Origin: Chloroflexota bacterium
Lineage (GTDB): Bacteria; Chloroflexota; Chloroflexia; Chloroflexales; Roseiflexaceae
DNA length: 64,000 bases
NCBI GenBank assembly: GCA_013388755.1
Contig: JACAEQ010000036.1
Location: 87,516-151,515 of the forward strand
Direction: 5' to 3'
The position numbers and the translations under genes are program-made. Numbering within the stretch: the stretch's first letter is position 1; the number at the start of each line of letters is the position of its first letter. This document shows positions 47,922-56,470 of this stretch, one piece after another. Under the pieces are notes generated by a model. It did not search any database. It saw only the letters and a list, made by a program, of their open reading frames with translations, and was not told where the DNA came from.

Positions 47922-49523
47922 ATGCCGACACCACATGTTATTCTTGGCAACGCGGCGCGTGTGCGCCTCAAAGAAGGAATTGATCTGCTCGCGCACCTTG
48001 TGCGGCTGACGCTCGGGCCACGCGCCGGCGCCGTAGCATATGCGCGCTCTGAGAAGCAGCCAGAGTTGCTGACGTCCAGCGCGGTCATTGCGCGCCGCAT
48101 TGTTGAGATCCGGGGGCGTGGCGCCAACGTTGGCGTGATGATGCTACGCCATGCGCTGTGGCAGATGCACGAGCGGCTCGGCGACGGCGGCGCGACGGTT
48201 GCGGCACTGGCGCATGCGTTGCTTGAGGGCGGCCATCGCCACCTGGCCGCCGGCGCGAACCCTATGCTCCTGCGCCGCGGCATGGAACGTGGCCTGCGAC
48301 TGGCGGTAGCGGCGCTCCGCGAGGAGGCACGCCCGCTCGACAACGAACGCCACCTCGCCGGTCTTGCGCATGCTGCCACCGGCGACCCGGAACTTGGCGC
48401 CGCACTTGGTGATATCTTTCAGCGCCTCGGCCCGGAAGGCTCGGTCACGATTGAAGAGTACGCGGCAACCTACCTGAAGCACATCTTCCTGGAAGGGGTC
48501 AGCTGGAAGGGCGATTTCGTCTCGCCGTCGTTTATCGCCCCTGGCGGGCCGAACGAGATCCGCCTGCGCTCCCCGCGCCTGCTGGTGACCGACCAGCGGA
48601 TCGAACAACCAGAACAACTCATCCCGGTACTGGAGCAGGTGATGCGCACCGGGGGTGGCCCGCTGCTGATCCTGGCCGAGGATGTGAGTGGGCCAGCGCT
48701 CACGTTGCTGCTTGCCAATCGCGCCCGCGGCATCATCGACGCCGTCGCTGCGAAGCTCGATCTGCTCGGCAGGCATCGCCAGGGCGCGCTCGAAGATATC
48801 GCCATCGCCACAAATGCCTTCTTCTTCACCAGAGAGCGCGGTGATCTGGTTGAAACGGCTGATGCGAGCGAACTTGGGCGCGCGCGGCTCGCCCAGGTGG
48901 AAGCCGGGAAAGTCACGATCGTCGGCGGCGCCGGTTTCCCTCCGGCCATCGAAGGCCGCCGCCGCGAGCTGCGCGCGCAGCTTGCAGTTGCAACCGAGGA
49001 AGACGAGCGCCGCAACCTTATTGACCGGCTGAGCCGCCTGGCCGGCGGTATTGCCGTGCTCAAACTTGGCGCCTCCAGCGACACGGAGCGCGCAGTGCGC
49101 AAGGAACTGGCGGAGCGCTTCATTCGTTTTGTACCAACCGCGCTGGAAGAAGGGGTGGTTCCTGGCGGTGGCGCAGCCTACCTGGCATGCCAGGCGGCGC
49201 TTGCCGCGCCGGCTGGTGGAACCGAGGAGGAGCGCCTGGGCATCCTGCTGGTACATGACGCTCTGGCGGCGCCAATCACGTGGATCGCGCGTAATGCCGG
49301 GCAATATCCCCCGGTTGTGCTGGCGGAGGTCAGGCGACGTGGCGCGGGCCACGGATATGACGCTCTCAGCGAACAGGTGGTCAACATGTGGGAGGCCAAT
49401 ATCCTTGACTCGGCCAGAGTGACGCGGCTTGCCCTGGAGACCGCGGTTAGCATCGCCGCCATGGCCCTGACGACTGATGCGATTGTGTTGAAACGCCGCC
49501 CGATCGTTGCGACAACGCCGTGA
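47922..49523 (+). CDS. Divergent chaperonin-60-like protein, ATPase aspartates lost
   Basis: The 533-residue protein aligns with GroEL over its length: LTLGPRAGAV near residue 30, GDGGATVAALA near residue 86 and ALEEGVVPGGGAAY near residue 410. The Asp of the NDG motif (GroEL D52) is Ser in LLTSSAVIARR. The catalytic Asp (GroEL D398) is Arg in ELAERFIRFVP. The GGM C-terminal tail is absent. It may bind nucleotide (D87-like Asp kept) but should hydrolyse poorly. The ATG at 47922 gives the normal N-terminus. The role is unknown; it could cap or regulate the true chaperonin. Confidence 0.85.
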   Translation: MPTPHVILGNAARVRLKEGIDLLAHLVRLTLGPRAGAVAYARSEKQPELLTSSAVIARRIVEIRGRGANVGVMMLRHALWQMHERLGDGGATVAALAHALLEGGHRHLAAGANPMLLRRGMERGLRLAVAALREEARPLDNERHLAGLAHAATGDPELGAALGDIFQRLGPEGSVTIEEYAATYLKHIFLEGVSWKGDFVSPSFIAPGGPNEIRLRSPRLLVTDQRIEQPEQLIPVLEQVMRTGGGPLLILAEDVSGPALTLLLANRARGIIDAVAAKLDLLGRHRQGALEDIAIATNAFFFTRERGDLVETADASELGRARLAQVEAGKVTIVGGAGFPPAIEGRRRELRAQLAVATEEDERRNLIDRLSRLAGGIAVLKLGASSDTERAVRKELAERFIRFVPTALEEGVVPGGGAAYLACQAALAAPAGGTEEERLGILLVHDALAAPITWIARNAGQYPPVVLAEVRRRGAGHGYDALSEQVVNMWEANILDSARVTRLALETAVSIAAMALTTDAIVLKRRPIVATTP

Positions 49524-49559
49524 GGCAGTCTGTTCACTGAGGCGCCCGGAGCGCAGCGG

Positions 49560-51455
49560 TTATGATCGCAACACAAGAATAAGGATCAGCACGACGGCCA
49601 TCAGCAGAATAATGGCGTACAGCGCAATCCGCTCAACATCGTAGAGCGTATTGTCACCCTTGAGTATATTATCGAAGCCAATGAACGACAGGGTACGCGG
49701 TTTATCACGGAAGCGGTAATCAACCTCGGTGACCGGTACGCCGCGGATCGTCAACTCGGCGGTGACCGGGCGCGCGTCGGTGCCGCCGCCGCGCAATGCC
49801 TCTTCGAACATCTCCTTCAGGGGAGCCACCTGGTACCATTGCCCATCGCGCAGTTCAATCGGCCCATTGAACACCTGCTGGGCCCTGGCCAGTAGTGCTG
49901 GCCGGTGCAGCCCGCTGATGTCATCCTCATTGAAGTACGCGCGCGCCTGGCGCGACCACGAGAAGATCTTCTCCTCCAGCAACTGGCCGCTGCCTTCGCA
50001 GCGCGCACATGACTCGTTGCCATAGCCGCGGCACGTCGGGCACTGTTCGTCAAACCGATCTGTACGCGTGCTCCCATCGGAATCCTTCACCCTGCGCGTC
50101 CGGGAGATCGTGCCAGTGGCGTCGCATGTCCGGCAGGGAATCGTGCCAGCGCCATTGCAGTCGGTGCAGGCAACAATGCGCTGTGAGCCAGGGATGACCA
50201 TGAGCTCGGCGGGGTGCGTCTCAAACGGCGCAACCTCGGGAACCGGCGCGTCCCACAACTGAAGTTCGCGCGCCGGCACCAGCGCTCCGCCGTGATGCAC
50301 GGAGAGACGACTCTGCGGCTGGGTGCGCGTCTCATACGCGACGCGCAATTCATAGAAATAGAGATTGTAGCTGACGATCTGCTCCGGCTCGATCAGGCGA
50401 CCGAGTTGTGGGCGATGCGTCCAGTTTTGCCTGCTCCAGCGTTCGAGCAGGCGGCGAATGGCATCAACACGATGCAGTGTATCAGCGCGGGTACGGCTAC
50501 GAGCGACAAAGTCAGCATCTATCACATTGCCGAGCACCGTTTCGAGTGGATTCTCGAGCCACTCGGCGCTCGTCTCCCAGCGCGACTCCTCCATATCAAC
50601 GGTTGCCGCATCAATCTGCGGCCGGAGCGCCTGGCGCAGTGCCGCGATCGCCTGGCTGGCGCTGCCGTAGCGCTGCGCCGCCTGCGGCGCCATGAGCCGC
50701 TGTACCACGCGATCGACTGCGGCCAGTTGATCGTTGCGCGCCTCGAGGGAGGGCGGCACCGCGCCCGCCGGCGGCGCCTCACCGCTCAGCATATGAAAGA
50801 TCACGGCGCCAAGACTATAGAGATCGCTCGCCGGCGCAGGCTGGCCCGAGCGGAACGTCTGCTCCGGTGCAGTGTACGGTGTGCGATAGTCGGCATCGTC
50901 AACACTCGAAAAATCAGGTGTATCCGGTGAGGCCGCCAGACTGAGATTCGTCAGATAGGCGGTTCCCTGCGATGTGATCAGGATGTTTGCCGGCTGAACG
51001 TCGCGATGGACGACGTTCTGCGTGTGAAGGTAATCAATGACACTGCCAAGCTGTGCGGCGATGCGTAGCGCCAGCAACGGATCGAGCGGGCCGCTGGCCA
51101 GCACATCCTGCAGCGAGCGCGTGTCGAGCTGGGGTGTGACGAGGTAATGCCCGAAACGGTCATCATGGCCGGCATCAATGACCGGCAACAGGTTCGGGTG
51201 GGTGAGGCGCGCAGCCAGGCGACCGGCCAGCTGAAAACGACTGGATGCCACCCAGTCGGTGCGCCGCAGCACCGAAACCAGCACCGGGCGGTCGAGGGTC
51301 AGATGCGTCGCTTTATAGACAACGGCAAGCTCATCCTGGCTGACGCGTTGTTCGAGATGGTAATTGCGCAATTCACGCGTGACACCCGCACCCGGACCGT
51401 CGGCCGCCGGGCCATTCTGGCTGGAGTGGGGACGTGCTTGCGGCGTTGCCATCAC
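49560..51455 (-). CDS. Membrane-anchored pseudokinase with DnaJ-like zinc-finger domain
   Basis: The 631-residue protein has a protein-kinase fold at residues 32-275. The HRD-x(4)-N motif is kept (H150, R151, D152, N157), but the ATP-anchoring lysine is Ser61, DFG is N170-L-S, and the glycine loop is gone. Four CxxCxGxG-like pairs follow (about 430-495: CTDCNGAG, CRTCDATG, CPTCRGYG, CARCEGSG), as in the DnaJ zinc domain. A C-terminal helix (ALYAIILLMAVVLILILVL) is a tail anchor. Catalysis is probably lost. It is convergent with the chaperonin-like gene. Confidence 0.83.
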   Translation of the reverse strand: MMATPQARPHSSQNGPAADGPGAGVTRELRNYHLEQRVSQDELAVVYKATHLTLDRPVLVSVLRRTDWVASSRFQLAGRLAARLTHPNLLPVIDAGHDDRFGHYLVTPQLDTRSLQDVLASGPLDPLLALRIAAQLGSVIDYLHTQNVVHRDVQPANILITSQGTAYLTNLSLAASPDTPDFSSVDDADYRTPYTAPEQTFRSGQPAPASDLYSLGAVIFHMLSGEAPPAGAVPPSLEARNDQLAAVDRVVQRLMAPQAAQRYGSASQAIAALRQALRPQIDAATVDMEESRWETSAEWLENPLETVLGNVIDADFVARSRTRADTLHRVDAIRRLLERWSRQNWTHRPQLGRLIEPEQIVSYNLYFYELRVAYETRTQPQSRLSVHHGGALVPARELQLWDAPVPEVAPFETHPAELMVIPGSQRIVACTDCNGAGTIPCRTCDATGTISRTRRVKDSDGSTRTDRFDEQCPTCRGYGNESCARCEGSGQLLEEKIFSWSRQARAYFNEDDISGLHRPALLARAQQVFNGPIELRDGQWYQVAPLKEMFEEALRGGGTDARPVTAELTIRGVPVTEVDYRFRDKPRTLSFIGFDNILKGDNTLYDVERIALYAIILLMAVVLILILVLRS

Positions 51456-51508
51456 GTGCCTTTCTGTCGCCGACTGGAACAGGCATGTTCACGGCGCGAC
51501 CAGAGTGT

Positions 51509-51537
51509 AGTATAGCGCGGTGCGCAGTGTGATGCAA
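51509..51537 (-). promoter_or_regulatory. Promoter of the pseudokinase gene
   Basis: On the - strand: TTGCAT, 17 bp, then TATACT. Transcription would begin near 51502, about 47 nt before the start codon. The remaining gap to 51970 holds no gene I can support, only a weak hairpin near 51689-51727 (CCCACAGGCT / AGCCGTGGG). Confidence 0.65.
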
Positions 51538-51972
51538 ACCGATGCCATCCCGTGTGTGTGACGATAGGCTATGCGACACAGATCGGCCGGGAAGCGACCA
51601 GCACTGTTCACCCTTCTCCCGGCAGGGCGGGCGTCACGCAGCCGCACGTCTTGGAGGCAGCAGGGCTGCCGTACCAGGGACAAGCCCACAGGCTTATGAT
51701 CCTTGAATCTCCATGAGCCGTGGGTTTATGCTATGCTAGCACATGTGTGTTTCTATTGCAAGCTTCTGAGGCCAGGGGGTGAGCAACGTCTGTCTCCACC
51801 AGGGGGCGTTTTTCTCAACTGGCAAACTCCGTTTTTCCGACGCCGGCTGCGCGGGCGTCCCGCGTCCCCGGGTTCACCAGCAGCTATCCCACGTGGCCAC
51901 CGCAACAACCCGGCGAAGCTTTCCGGAAGCTGTGCCAGAGATCAGGGCGCCCCGGTTGCCCGGGCCGCGCGG

Positions 51973-52002
51973 TTGACAGGCGCTTTCACAATACGGTACA
52001 CT
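51973..52002 (+). promoter_or_regulatory. Promoter of the rseP gene
   Basis: TTGACA, 18 bp, then TACACT. Transcription would begin near 52009, which rules out the in-frame start at 52007 and supports the GTG at 52073. Confidence 0.65.
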
Positions 52003-52072
52003 ACCCGTGCGCGATGCGTCCGCCCGGATACCGGGTTGCGGCGGTCGCAATCTGAATCAGAGGAGCGACATA

Positions 52073-53188
52073 GTGTTAGAGATGTTACCGAGCGGCCTGG
52101 TAACGATTGTAGCCTTTCTTGTTATGCTCGGGTTACTGGTCCTGGTGCATGAGCTGGGTCACTTTTTGACTGCCGTGTGGCTGGGTATCAAGGTCGAGGA
52201 GTTTGGTCTCGGCTACCCGCCGCGAGCATGGACACTCTTCGAGCGCAACGGCGTGAAGTATACGCTTAACTGGCTCCCGATCGGGGGCTTCGTACGCTTC
52301 GGCGGCGAGGGCGACCAGATCTACGGCGTCGGCAGCCTGTCGGCGGCGTCGCCATGGAAAAAGATCGTTGTGCTGGTCGCCGGGCCGCTGATGAACCTGC
52401 TCCTGGCGTTTCTGGTCTTCAGCGGCATCTTCCTCGCGCGTGGCGTGCCTGCGGTCTTCGACGGCGCGCGGATTGACACGGTCTATCCGGATACACCGGC
52501 GGCACGCGCCGAGTTTCGGCGCGGCGATCTGCTGGTTGAACTTGCGGGTCAGCCGATCGGCGCGGATCTGCGCGTCATCCGTGCGATTGCCGCCGAGAAT
52601 AACGGCCGCCCGATCGAGGCTGTCGTCGAACGCGACGGCGCGCGCCTGGTGCTGACGGTCACTCCCGGCAGGTGGGAGCTCGACGGTGTCGTGCGCGAAG
52701 GTGGGTTCGGGTTTGCATATGCGCCACATGTGGGTACGGTTCCGGCAACGCCGGTAACCGCGCTGACCACGGGTGTATCCTACACCTTCGATGTGCTTGG
52801 TCGCTTCGTCAGTGGGATCGGCCAGATGGTCGGCAGCCTGCTCGGGCTGAACCCGGCGCCGCCAGGCGGGGTGGCCGGCGTGGTTGGCATTGCGCGTGGG
52901 ACCGGCGAGGTCATCCAGCGCGACGGCTGGATGGGGTTCTGGCAGTGGACGGCGCTGATCAGCCTGAACCTGTTTCTCATCAATCTGCTGCCTATTCCAG
53001 CCCTCGATGGTAGCCACATCCTGTTTGCGCTGATCGAGATCATACGCGGCGGTAAGAAGATCCCTCCTGAGCGCGAGGCGATGGTCCATGCCATCGGGTT
53101 CATGATGCTGATGGGACTGATGGTCGTGATCACAGTCTCGGACGTGGCGAACTGGATTGGCGGCAATCCGGTGCTCGGCGGCGGGTAG
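52073..53188 (+). CDS. rseP: RseP/S2P-type M50 site-2 membrane protease
   Basis: The 371-residue membrane metalloprotease has the zinc motif H26-E-L-G-H30 in the first membrane helix. One PDZ domain (about residues 130-205, AEFRRGDLLVELAGQPIG) follows, and the second active-site motif is LLPIPALDGSH near residue 306. It cleaves membrane-embedded anti-sigma factors or signal-peptide remnants. The GTG at 52073 has AGGAG 7 nt upstream. Confidence 0.92.
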   Translation: MLEMLPSGLVTIVAFLVMLGLLVLVHELGHFLTAVWLGIKVEEFGLGYPPRAWTLFERNGVKYTLNWLPIGGFVRFGGEGDQIYGVGSLSAASPWKKIVVLVAGPLMNLLLAFLVFSGIFLARGVPAVFDGARIDTVYPDTPAARAEFRRGDLLVELAGQPIGADLRVIRAIAAENNGRPIEAVVERDGARLVLTVTPGRWELDGVVREGGFGFAYAPHVGTVPATPVTALTTGVSYTFDVLGRFVSGIGQMVGSLLGLNPAPPGGVAGVVGIARGTGEVIQRDGWMGFWQWTALISLNLFLINLLPIPALDGSHILFALIEIIRGGKKIPPEREAMVHAIGFMMLMGLMVVITVSDVANWIGGNPVLGGG

Positions 53189-53208
53189 CAGGTATGGCGG
53201 GAGGAACA

Positions 53209-53448
53209 ATGACTGCACGTCGCCCGCCGATCGTGCGCGCCAGTGAACTGGGCGAATATGTGTACTGCGCGCGGGCCTGGTGGTTGCGCCGTGTGGCCGG
53301 TCTTGAACCTGCCGGTCAAGAGCGGCGCGAGCGCGGTGTCGTGCTCCATCGCCGCCACGGGCGGGTGGTCGCCGGTAGTCGTCTATTGCTGGTGATCGCG
53401 GGATTGCTGGCGCTTGCCGCAACCACGCTCCTGTTGAGCGGCGCCTGA
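53209..53448 (+). CDS. Cas4-like nuclease, N-terminal part, with membrane anchor
   Basis: The 79-residue protein has SELGEYVYCARAWWL near its start, the N-terminal motif of Cas4-type nucleases that supplies the first Fe-S cysteine (C20). A C-terminal hydrophobic helix (LLLVIAGLLALAATTLLL) follows. It has no nuclease residues itself; these are in the next gene. GGGAGG just before 53209 supports this ATG over one at 53194. Confidence 0.7.
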   Translation: MTARRPPIVRASELGEYVYCARAWWLRRVAGLEPAGQERRERGVVLHRRHGRVVAGSRLLLVIAGLLALAATTLLLSGA

Positions 53449-53464
53449 CGCCCCGGTGTGACGC

Positions 53465-53974
53465 ATGGCCGTGACGGTCGGTCTGGCATTGCTGCTGCTC
53501 GCGCTGCTTGCCCTGGTCTGGGCAGTGCGGTTGCGCGCGGCAAGTGGGCTTCCGTGGGCGCCGGTCGTCTACCACGATACTGGTTCGTGGGTGCCGGAGC
53601 GGCCGCTTATCGCCCGGCGCCTGGGCCTCGCCGGCAAACCTGATTACCTGATGCGCGTGCATGGCCGCATCGTGCCGGTTGAGGTCAAGCCGGGCCGCAA
53701 TGCGCCACGGCCATATGAATCGGATCTGGCACAACTGGCGGCATATTGCGTGCTGGTTGAAGAAACAACCGGTGTCGCGCCGCCCTACGGCCTGTTACGC
53801 TATGCCGGGCGCACCTTTCGCATGAACTATGGTGCGCATGTGCGCAACGAGGTGCTGGCGCTGCTCGAGGAGATGCGCGATGCGCACGGCGATGAGTGCG
53901 ACCGCAGTCATGATGACGCATTCCGTTGCCGGGGGTGCGGTTTCTTTGAGCAGTGCGACCAGGCCATGACGTGA
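53465..53974 (+). CDS. Cas4-like PD-(D/E)XK nuclease, catalytic part, with membrane anchor
   Basis: The 169-residue protein starts with a membrane helix (residues 4-22). It then has the PD-(D/E)XK core: GKPD60, E73-V-K75 and Q90-LAAY94. It ends with three cysteines C155-x2-C158-x5-C164, the C-terminal Fe-S set of Cas4. The fourth cysteine is in the upstream gene, 16 bp away in another frame. No CRISPR array or other cas gene is present. A housekeeping DNA-end or membrane-linked nuclease role is possible. Confidence 0.78.
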   Translation: MAVTVGLALLLLALLALVWAVRLRAASGLPWAPVVYHDTGSWVPERPLIARRLGLAGKPDYLMRVHGRIVPVEVKPGRNAPRPYESDLAQLAAYCVLVEETTGVAPPYGLLRYAGRTFRMNYGAHVRNEVLALLEEMRDAHGDECDRSHDDAFRCRGCGFFEQCDQAMT

Positions 53975-53981
53975 GTGGCAT

Positions 53982-54266
53982 ATGCCCGTCGAGCAGGATC
54001 CGGCACCTACCCCGGATATTGTCACATGCACGCTGCTGGCGGACAAGATTGCCATGCGGCTTGCCGGTCACCTGAGCGACGCCGATCTGGCGGCATGGGC
54101 GTTCGATTGCTTCTACGCGATCGAACTTGGGCGCGCCAGGTGCGCGCCTGGCGACGAGAAACGGATCACCGAGACGCTCGACATGCTCATGTTCGCCGAT
54201 GATGCCGCGTTTCGGCTCGATGAAGAGGAACTGCGCAGACTCGCTGCGCTGTTGAGGGAGCTATGA
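53982..54266 (+). CDS. Hypothetical protein, 94 aa
   Basis: This is a small acidic helical protein (LSDADLAAWAFDCFYAIELG, LDEEELRRLAALLREL). I recognise no family. It starts 7 bp after the nuclease gene, and its stop overlaps the next ATG, so it belongs to the rseP-nuclease transcription unit. Confidence 0.6.
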   Translation: MPVEQDPAPTPDIVTCTLLADKIAMRLAGHLSDADLAAWAFDCFYAIELGRARCAPGDEKRITETLDMLMFADDAAFRLDEEELRRLAALLREL

Positions 54267-54598
54267 AGATCCGGACACATCCGCGCATGGGCGACATTCA
54301 TATCGGTGACGAAGTATACTCATACCGTCGCCAGTTATTTGCCCGCGTGGAAGAGGTGTTTCCCGCGGCCGTATGCGTGAAACTGGCGGCGCTCGACAGC
54401 ATCGCGCCGCTGGCCGTGTCGCTTGATCCGCAGCTCTGGCGCGCCGACGACATCGAAAATCTCAGCGTGTGTCGTTACTGCGGCGGGCGCGAGCGGCTGC
54501 ATCTCGAACGCGAAACCGGCATTCCATTCCGCATATGCGAGCGCTGTTGCGTCGTTCCACCGCGTGATCGCAGCCTCGAACAGGGGCGCTGGTGGTAA
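54263..54598 (+). CDS. Zinc-ribbon hypothetical protein, 111 aa
   Basis: The N-terminal half has small-barrel character (MGDIHIGDEVYSYRRQLFARVEEV). The C-terminal half has two CxxC pairs (CRYCGG and CERCC) forming a probable zinc ribbon. Its ATG overlaps the previous stop. Function unknown. Confidence 0.6.
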   Translation: MKIRTHPRMGDIHIGDEVYSYRRQLFARVEEVFPAAVCVKLAALDSIAPLAVSLDPQLWRADDIENLSVCRYCGGRERLHLERETGIPFRICERCCVVPPRDRSLEQGRWW

Positions 54599-54619
54599 CC
54601 CGGCGGCGCCGCGCCCTAC

Positions 54620-56248
54620 CTACTCCGGGTTGATCAACGGCTTCGGGAAGACCTGGCCATACGGTTCGCCCCACCACTCGCCAAGTGAACGACCTTCGAC
54701 AAAGATCTGCACGCCTGTGACCCGTGGCAACGTCGTGAGCGACTCTACCAGGGTGCGCACGGCGTAGCCGCGATTTCCGGCTTCAGCAAAACGGGCGCTC
54801 AGATCGAGCCGCACAATGCCCTGACTGATACTGATCGATCGCAGCTCCGTCCCTTCGGGAATGGTACGCTGAACCGCATACCCGAACTCGCCCGGACCCT
54901 CAATCAGCGCGCGTACTGTGCCCTCCGCCACCTGGCGCGTCTTCGGCACCATGCGAATAATGCGAATCGTATGATACCCATCGTTAGCCAGATAGTAGGT
55001 TGGTAGAAACTCGGTGGTTGCATAATTCACCGGGAGACCATCCGGGTTCAGCGGGTTCACGACTGGCCGGCCAATCGGCCCGCTCCCGCCGATACCGATG
55101 TTGCGCCCATTCACCTGGAACTGCACCCGATCAATACTCTCAAAGTGGGTCAGTGTCAGCACAATCGCGTAGAGGCCGCGCGGGTCGCCATTCAGATGCG
55201 GCTCGCGGTCGAAATTGACCGTCGCGACACCGCCACTGATCTGGATGCCGAGCAATTGTGCGGCAGGATCGACCAGCCCTTCCAGGCCATCACGCGGCCC
55301 TTCGATCAACGCCCGCACCGCCGCAGTCGCCACCTGACGATCCTGCACCTGAACCAGGCGTTGTGTCGGCACAAACAGGGTGCGCGTGGTATCGCCAAAA
55401 TAAAGCCACACACGCTCGTTCCGAATGGCCGGCGCCGCAGTCGGCGCCGGCGGGCGCGGCGCCAATGTGGGCAGAGATGGTGGCGGAGCGACCGGCGCCG
55501 ATGCAGGGGGGACAGCCGTGGGTGGCGGCACGGGTGACACGGCAGGTGCAGCCGTTTGTGTAGCCGTCGGTGTTGCTGGTGGCTGTGTCGTCTGCGTGGC
55601 CGGAACGATCGGAGCAGCAGATGGGGTCACGGTCGGGCTGGCAGCCGGAAGGGTTGGAATGGCAGTCGGAACGATCAGCGCCGGCTCCGGCGTCGGCGAA
55701 GGCGATGGTTGCGGTGATGGGGTACTGGTCGGCAGCGCAGTAGGCGTGGGCGGCACTGTTGTCGCCGGCAGCACGGTCGCCGATGGGGTTGTGGTCACCG
55801 TTTTCGGAACCCCCGCAGCGCCACCGGATGTCGGCAGTGGTGCGGCAGCGGTTGGTACGATGCTCAGACCGCTGTTGAGCGACTGGAGACCAGCGAAGAG
55901 GTAGATCAGGACAATAATCGCCAGCATTGCGATCATCAGGGCATAGATCGCGCGATCGCGCGGCGAAAGTGTGCTGAACCAGCCGCGCAACCCGCCGGGA
56001 GGTGCCACCGCTGCAACCGGCGCACTGCTGGCGACTGGCGTTGAGGGCAAGGTCAAACCCATGTATAATGGGCATTGCACGTGGTTGCGCGCGAGGCAAA
56101 AGCTGGCCTGGTCAACTGGTATCTCGATCGCTTCCCCGCTGACATAGCACCGATGTTCCGGCGTCGGCGACGAGAAACGGATGGCCCGGTTCTGCTTCAG
56201 ACCAAGGTATGGGCAATAGCCCTGGCCGGTGGGCGTCGATTCGCTCAT
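54620..56248 (-). CDS. GerMN-domain membrane protein with N-terminal Cys cluster
   Basis: The 542-residue protein starts with a cytoplasmic segment holding four cysteines (C12, C34, C52, C60; CPYLGL ... RCY ... FCLARNHVQCP), likely a metal site. A membrane helix (IYALMIAMLAIIVLIYLFAG) and a ~170-residue Pro/Thr-rich wall-spanning linker come next. Two GerMN domains follow (about 285-400 and 405-530; VRALIEGPRDG and VRALIEGPGEFG repeat the same core). It is probably an envelope protein. Spore germination need not be involved. Confidence 0.82.
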   Translation of the reverse strand: MSESTPTGQGYCPYLGLKQNRAIRFSSPTPEHRCYVSGEAIEIPVDQASFCLARNHVQCPLYMGLTLPSTPVASSAPVAAVAPPGGLRGWFSTLSPRDRAIYALMIAMLAIIVLIYLFAGLQSLNSGLSIVPTAAAPLPTSGGAAGVPKTVTTTPSATVLPATTVPPTPTALPTSTPSPQPSPSPTPEPALIVPTAIPTLPAASPTVTPSAAPIVPATQTTQPPATPTATQTAAPAVSPVPPPTAVPPASAPVAPPPSLPTLAPRPPAPTAAPAIRNERVWLYFGDTTRTLFVPTQRLVQVQDRQVATAAVRALIEGPRDGLEGLVDPAAQLLGIQISGGVATVNFDREPHLNGDPRGLYAIVLTLTHFESIDRVQFQVNGRNIGIGGSGPIGRPVVNPLNPDGLPVNYATTEFLPTYYLANDGYHTIRIIRMVPKTRQVAEGTVRALIEGPGEFGYAVQRTIPEGTELRSISISQGIVRLDLSARFAEAGNRGYAVRTLVESLTTLPRVTGVQIFVEGRSLGEWWGEPYGQVFPKPLINPE

Positions 56249-56295
56249 GGTACGCCGGATCTCCTCGAACGCTGTCAGCTACGACGTTCACACGT

Positions 56296-56325
56296 ATTAT
56301 ACGAAGTGGGCGGGGGTTGGCGCAA
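56296..56325 (-). promoter_or_regulatory. Promoter of the GerMN gene
   Basis: On the - strand: TTGCGC, 18 bp, then TATAAT, about 40 nt before the start codon. The rest of the 222-bp gap to the phosphoesterase gene holds no supported feature. Confidence 0.6.
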
Positions 56326-56470
56326 AGCGCCCGAATTACTGGAACCTTACAGCCAGATTGCAGCTTCTGTTGGCAATGCACGGTGAGAGCGGTCGGGAAT
56401 GTGATCATGCGCCGTATGTCGCCCCGGCGATGTCACCGACGATTCTGTTTTTGCCCTGGGGTCTGTTTGC

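Noticed and set aside
51703..52152. 149-residue frame upstream of rseP
   Set aside because: It overlaps the rseP promoter and start, has no family features, and the region looks intergenic.
53209..53974. A CRISPR system suggested by the Cas4-like motifs
   Set aside because: No spaced direct repeats and no cas1, cas2 or effector genes occur in the window, so a CRISPR role is unsupported.
55425..55904. Gly/Ala/Val-rich frame opposite the GerMN linker
   Set aside because: It is the antisense of the Pro/Thr-rich linker; the repeat-like composition arises from that.
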